Origin: Bettongia penicillata ogilbyi
Taxonomy: Eukaryota; Chordata; Mammalia; Diprotodontia; Potoroidae
Direction: 5' to 3'
DNA: 64,000 bases
Assembly (NCBI GenBank): GCA_023548195.1
Contig: JAJHZJ010000121.1
Span: 3,410,220 to 3,474,219, forward strand
This document shows positions 56,401 through 64,000 of this stretch, piece by piece (positions within the stretch are counted from its first letter, which is position 1; every line of letters begins with the position of its first letter). Under the pieces are notes generated by a model, which ran no database searches, had not been told where the DNA came from, and saw only the letters and a list, made by a program, of their open reading frames with translations. The position numbers and the translations under genes are program-made.

Positions 56401-56814
56401 GTTTAGATTACTGGTATAGGTTGAAAGGTATGATTAAGAAAGGAAAGTTCTATAAGGCCATTAGAATAATGATAGCAAAGATAAAAGAAAAGGAAAACTC
56501 TGTCTGTGCATGTGGCAGAAAAGGAGTTCTGCCCCCCAAAGAAAGGAACAGATAAATCCATTTACAAGTGTTCATTTGTATTTTTTACAACAAAGGTAGT
56601 TTGGTCCAAAGATTATCTGACTGCTAGTAGTTTTCCCTATTTTTATCCATTAATGTCCTCAAGCATATTAGAGAGCGTGAATGTAGTTATTAAATAAGAT
56701 AGAAAAGATTGTGATGGTCATGTGTGTATGGGTATAAAAGGCCTAAGAATGGTCTCTCAGGTCTAGTGGGCTAATAAAATCAAATGCTTATAACTAGACC
56801 TTTTCTATGAGTCA

Positions 56815-56816
<2 letters not shown>
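56401..56816. other. Unclassified; TATA-like motif upstream of TC array
   Basis: gggtataaaaggcc at about 56730-56744 is a good TATA-box match. It lies about 280 bp before an AATAAA at about 57036, a spacing that would suit an LTR, but no LTR ends were found. Confidence 0.3.
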
Positions 56817-56874
<58 letters not shown>

Positions 56875-56897
56875 TTTTCTCTCTCTCTGTCTCTGTC

Positions 56898-56960
<63 letters not shown>
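56817..56960. repeat. (TC)n microsatellite, ~144 bp
   Basis: Long CT repeat with a few TTTT and TCTG interruptions (56861-56925). Reverse-strand frames of Arg-Glu repeats are artefacts. Confidence 0.97.
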
Positions 56961-56961
<1 letters not shown>

Positions 56962-57504
56962 CTCAGTGTCTCTCTGTCTCTTTCCTCCCTTCTCCTCTCC
57001 TTTCGCTTCCCCCCTTGCTTTCTTCCCCAGCACCAATAAATGTACATTAAAGTTCAGAAATATGTATGCTTGTTGAGTTCTTTTAAAGTTTTAAGGGCAT
57101 AGCCATAAACAAGATTGACCCACAAATGGCAAATAACAACAAAATGGCCTCTCCTTGTTTTTTAAAAGAAAGCAAAATAAATTTCTTTTCACCATGTAGC
57201 AAAATGAGCACTAACCTTAAAACCGTTGACTCCTATCCTAGATATTCCAATGTTGGGGAAATGGTGTAGGATTTTCGGGGCATCAAAGTCAGGAAAGGCA
57301 GCCAGGGGTAGTTGTGTTAATTAGAGATCTCTGTGCCCAATGGAAGTTTCAAGAAATGCAAATTCCCCTCATCCCCTCCCATTTCCTCTTCCTCATCCTT
57401 CCTCTGCTCTACTCCTTTCTCCCTGCCCCAATGAATTGAACCAAAGGAGGGGAGAAGGATACCCCCATGGAGAATAAGGAAATAAAAACAACCCAACTTG
57501 TAAC

Positions 57505-57600
57505 CTTTCCATTAGTTGAACACCTACTGTGCGAAGTGCATATCAGGCAAGTAACTAAAGGACACAAATTCTGCATTTGAGGGGCTTGAGATGGCAGTTT
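57505..57600 (-). repeat. L3-type LINE 3' fragment
   Basis: 'ttgaacacctactgtgcgaa' and 'tttgaggggcttgaga' are in the L3 reverse order. Confidence 0.5.
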
Positions 57601-58610
57601 TTTCCAGAAATGTCAAATAAGAAAATGTGATAAATACCCAAGCTGAAGCTGACTTTGGTGTAGAGTGTATCCCTTACACCTGTCTAGTTACATCCTTGTA
57701 GAGATGTCCAAACTTTTCAGATAAAATTTAGTGCAAGATAGCCCTTCATTTTGTAAAGGAAAACTTGTGAGATTTAAGACTGGAAGAGGAACAAAGCAAG
57801 GGAGTCCGGAGAGGATGCTTCATTTCCCACGAATCCAAGCAATGACCCTAGAGTGCATTAGGAAGATGAAAGAAGCGACCTCCACGCCCAGGGAGCTGGG
57901 GGAAGCTGGGATTGGGGATGGGAGAGTCAGGAATTTAGGGACCGAAAGGGGAATGGAGGAGAGAGAGACAAAAAAAGAAAGCAAAGACTGGAAATATGAG
58001 GTGGGGTAAGAAAAAGAGGTGACACTAGGGGTGGAGAGAAGAAAAACAGACCTCCAGGGCTGGAACTCTGAGGTACTGTGGGCGAAGGGACTGACTGGTG
58101 GGCTTGGCTGATTATACCCCAAAAAAACTTTTACTGAAAAAACTTGGTTGACTTTAATACTCCCTCAGGTCTGTGGAGGGGGAGGAGGGAGAAGAGAGAG
58201 AAGTGGGGGGAAAAATCAAGAATCTCAAGAGCCTGTAGTTTTTTGTTTTAAAGAACTACCCTCTTGGGTCTGCCCCTAATTTTCAGGGGTTTGTTCCTGA
58301 TTTAAAAGGAGAAGTTTTATGTCACCCCGGAGAGTCTGCATTTTTGTGGGATTCAAATATTCCTTAATTGGGTGTTGTCTCTTTACAGAAAGAAAAGACG
58401 CCTTTTATTTCATTTTACTTTGCCGTTTTAATTTACTCCCTTTCGTGTTTAATAACTAGGTAGGGAAATGTTAAACAGCTGCTGTAAAATATTACAAACC
58501 CGCTCCCTGGGAACATTCAGGAGGGACTTTGAAGCGCTATCTCCCTTCCCAGATCTCTGAGAGCCTGGGAGAGAGTACAAAAATTACAACCTAGATTAGA
58601 AGACAAACCG

Positions 58611-58651
58611 TGATGGTGGTGGTGGTGGTGGAGATGAGAATGATGATGATG
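58611..58651. repeat. Short TGG/GAT trinucleotide tracts
   Basis: Five TGG units and a few GAT units. The His-rich or Met-rich frames they create on the two strands are not genes. Confidence 0.8.
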
Positions 58652-60246
58652 GTGTGCGGGGAGTTGTGGTTTCTTCCATTCTCCCGGAAATTTGGATTCT
58701 TTCCATTCTTTTTTTTGGGAGGGGAGGGGGAGATTGGCTTTGTTTTGAGTAGAGGGGGTGAAATGGATGGTAATGTTGCCAGGAAACAAATGCCACCTCA
58801 ACGTGAGCGCTTCATTCCCTCCATCAACACCACTATCTTCTCGGGGTTTTCGATTACAATCCCCAGGGCTACCAGGAAGCCAGCTCCTATGCTAATTCAG
58901 GGCAGGATGTCTGAGTACCAGAACAATACCTAGTGTCTTGGTGCAGATTGAGAGGCAGGAAAACGTCCCGCATTCAGCTCTGCTTTTCTAACACGTAAGT
59001 GCCATGCCTTCGAGGAAGAACGATTCCAAAACCAGCAGGGTTGTTATGGTTGCTTCTAGCAATTTAAGGGGTGCACCAAATACTGTGTGTCCCGAAATGG
59101 GCAAATCAGCAAAGGTCAGTTCAGTTTTCCCCTAACGAATTTGGAATTCATAAATTTGCAAAGCAAGTGCGGGGGGGGAAAAGTTCATATAAACTGGAAT
59201 AGTGCCGGTGCGTGTGCACTCCCTTTCTTGGCAAATGTGCCTGTCATAAAATGTAATACTGACTATAAAACAAATCAGTACTTTGAAACGACTTGCTTCA
59301 GATGTTTTAATAAATCCCCGATGGCACATGCGCGGCCTGCTATTGATAATATTAATGTGTTAATAGTTCCGCAGAAAGAGTAGGCATTGGTAAGGCTGGG
59401 CACACCCACAGAGAAGGACCAACCGACGGGCAAAGGTGGGGTTTGGTTGGATCTGAAGGGAAAGAGGTTGTTCATGGTCCTATAATGTCCAGCTGCACAT
59501 TGTCTCCACGATGTAGCTGGCTTCCCACGAGAAATGTGATACCCTGAATCTTAGATGGAGTCCAAGCTTCTATTTTTGGGTTGCTAATAATAAATCCTTT
59601 AAGTTCTGTCATCACAAAAGTACAAATTATGTGCATATCTGTGTCTGCTTAGACATGTATTCATACACATGTCCACAGATAATCTGTGGGAACTCGCTGG
59701 GCGTTTCTATCGCCTTCCACTTATGGAAAAGGTCATTCTCACCAATAGGGGATAGAAAGTTATGCCCATCTTTCCTTGTGGCCCGGGCCTCAGTACTGGT
59801 CTTGCAGAAATCAATGCTCCAAATTTAGCTAAGTTCTTCCCAGAGTGGTGAAAGTAGTACAAGTTCTAAGCTCCGACCGCTCTCTCAAGACAGTAAAGCC
59901 TTGCTTCAAAGGGGGAGTGAGATTTTGTGTTTGCAAGCCCCCTTTGGCGTTCTGACTTATTCCAGACGCCAGCGATCCGAGAAGAGCCTTCCAGCAAAAC
60001 ACAGCCCACGTCTCAAAAGTAGACTCCAAGTAGCTTCACAGGAAAAGATCTGGAGCTCACAGTTTCTCGGGGTTAGGAAAGAAGGAGGGAATGGTGGGGA
60101 GGCCCAAGGAGAAGAAGGTTGAATGTACGGATTTCGTTTTTCTAGCCTCCCAGTAGCCCAGACTGGGGTAGCGTTTCTCTTGAACAGCCACCGAGACTAA
60201 AATCCTATAGAAAAGCTACGCTGCCTTTGACTGGCCCCCAGCTCTC

Positions 60247-60261
60247 TGAGTCATGGGGCGG
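60247..60261. promoter_or_regulatory. Adjacent AP-1-like and GC-box motifs
   Basis: TGAGTCA at 60247-60253 and GGGGCGG at 60255-60261 in the repeat-free interval. Motif matches only; such short sites occur by chance. Confidence 0.2.
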
Positions 60262-61429
60262 AGTTAAGATTTGGGATGGAGAGATTTGGAGAGATCCAAA
60301 GGGCAGCAATCTAGGGGAAAAAAGTGTAGATTTGGGATAGGGAGAGGTCGTAGTGTGGCTTTCTTCTTACCAGGACCAAGACATATCCAGATAAACATGC
60401 TTCTATAAATAATGTCCAAAAGCTAGTGTTTTTAGAAAAACTGACTCTCCAACTTCAATCCCTCCTTTCCTAAAAATTACCATGATGTGTTTTCATATAC
60501 TCTGGATCTGACACACACGGACAGACACAAGACTCGAGGAGCCCCCGTGCCTGCTTTTGGAAGGCAGAGAGCCTGTGCAGTTGTAAGTAAATCCTGGATC
60601 TCCTCGCCTCCCCCTTTACTGTATGGATTTGGCAATATAGCTTTGGATTCACGGGTGTTCCTGATGCAGTCCAAAATCCATGTGGAATATTCCCTCTAGT
60701 CCTAAACTGTCTCCTAAACCCACTCATCATTTCCATGACACATCAGCAACCCAAATCAGGAGCAAAGGATCCCTGAGTTCCACCAGTCACCCCCACATTT
60801 TTTTTTCCTTTCTCTCTCCCCCACAGTCTCCAGGGTCTGGGAGCCTACCTTTCTATTCTAGAACATGCCACAATTCCAAATATTATTCTTGTTTCCTGAA
60901 TGGGGAAGTGACACAATAGGCTCTGAGGGTCACAGGAAACCGACTATTCAGACCTCTGAGGACATTTTGATTTGTACCTTTAGGATCAAGGGCCCTTTAG
61001 CCAGGACCCTAAGCCAGGGGAGGTGCAGAAAGGCTGGGTCTGGTCTCGGAGGACTAGAGCTGGGCGGAGCCTGGGCCAGCACTTGGAGGCAGGCTGATGG
61101 GGAGAAGGAAAGGGTCCAGAGAAGGGGGAGAAAGGAGGGATAGAGGAGGAGAAAGCAGGGGAGGAGGGAAGCGAACAGGTCGGAGAGGGTCAAAAGGACT
61201 ACTGACCTCAGGAAAGTTTACCCAGAAAGACTGAGTCAGAACCCATTCCTTCCAAAAGGAAGACTAGCTAATTTTTATTTACTGAGTCAGAAATTACAAT
61301 GAGGTGGTTCTTATATGTGATACGCACACTCTTTACACCTCTACCTGGTGAAGAGATACTCAGATGATAATATTGTAATAATGAAAACCTTGGAGGCAAA
61401 GGAGAAGTAATATTAACCATAGTATTCAC

Positions 61430-61945
61430 CCAATCTAGCACTTAAATGTTTTTAAAGCACTCTTCTCCCAACCCTGTGAGGTAAACTATTCTAGTGTTCT
61501 TATTTCCTTCTTACAGATGAGGAAACTGAGGCCCACAGTCATTAAGATATCAGAGTCTGAATTTGAATCTATAACTCAAGTGTCCTTTCCACTGCCCTAT
61601 AAACTATCTAGTGATTACATTTAAATAATTTTAATTGTGTTTTTCGTGCCTGCTCTAATTTTGGTCTAATCTTAAATCTGTGAGCATTTGATGTGTATGG
61701 CTGAATTTAGGGTGTAGTTATAAACTCAAAGCATATGTCAAAACACATATATAATATTCATATATATATATGCTAGAAGCAGAAAAAAAGCAGAATGTAG
61801 TGTTAAAGATTTATAGTATATTTCCTTCACAAAATCCTTCAGAAGTAGGTGGTACAAGTAGACTTCTTTTTCTTTAAGGTGAGAAAACTAAAGCTTATCA
61901 GGGTTAAATTATTTTCCTAAAGTCTTGAAAATCTATGTGTTTACA
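61430..61945 (-). repeat. Two MIR/THER1-type CORE-SINEs
   Basis: 61430-61612 ('cccaaccctgtgaggtaaac', 'ttacagatgaggaaactgag') and 61815-61945 ('aaggtgagaaaactaaagct', 'gggttaaattattttcc'). Confidence 0.65.
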
Positions 61946-62299
61946 GAATGCATTCTGTTCAGCAGTGCAGATATATACAGTGCAAAGTAATCAAATGTAT
62001 CTGCCATACAACTACAGAGATAATATGGTTAGCTGTTCAGGGTCAAGAAAGATCATTAATCCAAAACCTGAAGAATTGGGTTTGAATATAGGTTGTGACA
62101 TCCTTTTCTTGTAAGAAAAGAAAAAAATGAAAAGGTTTTGCACAAACAAAATCAATGCAACTAGGGTAAAGAATAAAATATTTGCACCAAACATCTCTAA
62201 TAAGGATAGTGAAGATACACAGGGAACTAACACAATCATATGACTGACCAATAGTCATTCCTTCATGGATAGGTGACCAAAAGATACAGTTTTCAAAAT

Positions 62300-62560
62300 A
62301 ATTTTCAGGTGAATTTAGACTGGATGTCAGGAAAAATTTTCTGACAGTTCAAGCTGTCCAAAGATGGAATAGGCTTCTTTAAGAGATGGTGGGTTCTTCC
62401 TCCTTAGACATTTTCAAGCAGAGACTAGAAAACTGCATGTTTGAGTATGTGAATTTCTTCTTTCCTTTGAATTTTTAAATGAAGATTTTTTTCTTTCATA
62501 TATGTGTTAGACTAGAAGACTACTGAAGTGCTTACAAATCTCACTTTCTGTGATTCTGAG
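62300..62560 (+). repeat. CR1-type LINE 3' end
   Basis: 'gactggatgtcaggaaaaat', 'caagctgtccaaagatggaa', 'acattttcaagcagagacta', then 'tttctgtgattctgaga'. Same region as the minus-strand CR1 at 33110-33300. Confidence 0.65.
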
Positions 62561-62564
62561 ACCT

Positions 62565-62690
62565 ACTAGCTGTGAGAAGCCCTGAGCAAACTACTTAGCC
62601 CATCTGATCTTGTTTCCTCATCTGTAGAGTAGGAATAATACTTGCACTGCTCCCTAGAGTGTTCTTGTAAAGGAATAAGGTGTTAGAAAA
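62565..62690 (+). repeat. MIR-type CORE-SINE fragment
   Basis: 'agccctgagcaaactactta', 'tttcctcatctgtagagtag', then 'gagtgttcttgtaaagg'. Confidence 0.65.
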
Positions 62691-62867
62691 ATTCCTTTTT
62701 TGCTGTTGACTTTTAGTGAAAGTCAAGACTTGATGAGATCTCATGATTTCATATAGCTAACCATTAGGCATTTCTTCTTGAACAGATTTGCAAATTGGGT
62801 CAGAAAAAGAAGTATGATCCATCTAGACCAAGAGATCGGAGGTATCTTTGAATGTAGATTTGACCTA

Positions 62868-63110
62868 GGTGTTCAACTGGATCCAGTGCTGGGCCTGGAA
62901 TCAGGAAGACTCATTATTCTGAGTTCAAATCTGCCCTCAGATACTAATTACCTATGTGACCCTAGCAAGTCACTTAACCCTGTTTGTCTTCGTTTCCTCA
63001 TCTGTAAAATCAATTGGAAAAGGAAATGGTAAACCACTCCAATATCTTTTGCCAAGAAAACCCCAAATTCAATCACAAAGAGTTGGGCATGACTGAAAAA
63101 CAGCTGAACA
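62868..63110 (+). repeat. MAR1-type CORE-SINE
   Basis: 'ctggatccagtgctgggcct', 'cctagcaagtcacttaaccc', 'ttttgccaagaaaaccccaa', ending 'agctgaacaaaaattaaaaa'. Confidence 0.85.
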
Positions 63111-63234
63111 AAAATTAAAAAAACAAACAAACTTTGATCTCCCAAGACTTAGACACCAACCCAGCCAGTATTATTGGTAGAAGAAAGATAAGCAAGGGAA
63201 GGAAAGCGACAGTCTTAAGGCCCTTTTCTTTTTA

Positions 63235-63395
63235 TCATTAGCAATAACTGACAACTGTATAAAACCTCACATTTTACAAACTGTTTGATATATCTTGTCT
63301 CATTTCACCTTCACAATCAGTAGGTACTATGAGTATTATTAACCCCATTTTACAGATGAAGAAGCTGAAATGTAGAATTGTTAAATGTTAAATTG
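63235..63395 (-). repeat. MIR-type CORE-SINE
   Basis: 'aacctcacattttacaaact', 'tgtctcatttcaccttcaca', 'cattttacagatgaagaagc'. Confidence 0.7.
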
Positions 63396-64000
63396 GACAA
63401 GGGAGATGAAATAGGAAAGGAGGAAGGAATAAGAATTTATATAGTATCTATCATGTGCCAGGCATTGAACTGAGAGACTTAAAAAAAACCCCATCACAAT
63501 ATAAGAGGAAGGGGAACCTGTAAGTAAATAAACATTTTTTGGGGAAATAGAATTTGAAAGAAAACACAGAAAAGACAAGTTATACTGAAAAATAGAAGAA
63601 AAAAGATGGAGAAAGGAAATAGACAGTGTGGTGCATCCTCTGGAACTCACATAACTTCCAGTGGATTCTGGTCCATCAGGAATCTGGTCCATTGGAGACC
63701 CTCTGTTTGAAGTGTCTTTCTTTTGTCATAGATTGAACAAGTTGGAATAAACCAACTTCATGCCCAGGTCCATAGCACAGATATAAGGAGGCTGCAAAGC
63801 CGTTCCAGTTAACAAGGAAGGAGAAAACAGGAAGAATTCCCCTCTGCCCCTGCCCATGCCCACACACCCATCGTGAAAGTTGCAGCTATAGACTCCTTCT
63901 AAAGACACATATATGCCCTCTGACATGAGCCTACCACATTCTTTAACCCTTTCTTTCCCTTTTCTTTTCCCTTTCCCTTTTCAATCCAGATACATACCTG
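63396..64000. other. No gene seen
   Basis: 'atcatgtgccaggcattgaa' near 63450 may be an L3 or MIR scrap. The rest is unclassified and ends in a pyrimidine-rich stretch. Confidence 0.4.

Larger units (their letters stand above)
57601..61425. other. 3.8-kb repeat-free, CpG-richer interval; candidate regulatory DNA
   Basis: No SINE or LINE is recognisable for 3.8 kb. CpGs are more frequent than elsewhere (58800-59000, 59310-59440, 59860-60000). Segments such as 58380-58500 and 59090-59370 look like single-copy, TAAT-rich conserved-element DNA. No open reading frame or exon is convincing. Purine-rich runs occur at 58170-58215 and 61095-61170. Confidence 0.4.

Noticed and set aside
56805..57076. 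Arg-Glu and Ser-Leu repeat frames
   Set aside because: Translation of the TC microsatellite.
58517..58933. His-rich and Met-rich frames that could suggest a metal-binding protein
   Set aside because: Caused by TGG and GAT trinucleotide runs; no domain on either side.
60575..60595. Splice-donor-like gttgtaagtaaat after a possible exon
   Set aside because: No supporting open frame or acceptor was found upstream in 60482-60585.

Overview
This window looks like non-coding nuclear DNA from a marsupial. It is AT-rich and contains no intact protein-coding gene. It is densely populated by interspersed repeats: tRNA-headed MAR1-type CORE-SINEs, MIR/THER1-type CORE-SINEs, L2, L3/CR1, 3' ends of marsupial-type L1, an ORF2-less 'half-L1', and an RTE-like LINE with a SINE that shares its tail. 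Family names come from memory of consensus sequences and motifs, not from a search. No rRNA, tRNA, CRISPR array or operon is present, and no convincing exon was found on either strand.

Layout. 1-9 kb: sparse SINEs, a small hAT MITE (4924-5071) and a 5'-truncated L1 with a 17-bp target-site duplication (5787-6302). 8.3-10.1 kb: a nearly perfect inverted repeat whose right arm lies in an L2. 11.3-16.7 kb: an L1 3' end, a repeat-poor stretch, a minus-strand 7SL RNA retropseudogene with target-site duplication (14276-14564), and an internally deleted Tigger1-like transposon with TA duplication (15810-16684). 17-24 kb: more L1 3' ends, SINEs, and a 5'-truncated RTE-like LINE with a 17-bp duplication (19439-20147). 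24688-27501: a full-length ORF1-only L1 relative (HAL1) between 15-bp duplications; its ORF1 has one frameshift and one in-frame stop. 29-36.7 kb: SINEs, CR1, a 250-bp (TTTCC)n array and hAT MITEs. 37-42.3 kb: an L2 broken by an L3, itself broken by an L1, and also by a 208-bp inverted copy of sequence found 0.75 kb downstream. 43-57 kb: nested L3/SINE structures, a SINE inside a SINE with a perfect 17-bp duplication, and a 1.4-kb L3 with recognisable reverse transcriptase. 57.6-61.4 kb: a repeat-free, CpG-richer interval, the best candidate for host regulatory sequence. 61.4-64 kb: SINEs and a CR1 3' end.

How the parts relate. LINEs supplied the enzymes and SINEs and pseudogenes are their passengers: L1-type activity probably made the 7SL copy and the HAL1 insertion, and the RTE-like LINE shares its 3' tail with a SINE seen three times here. 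The most unusual structures are two separate, almost identical inverted duplications (167 bp at 166/167 and 208 bp at 204/208), both involving L2 sequence and neither explained by ordinary retrotransposition. I found no evidence of a new multi-gene system.
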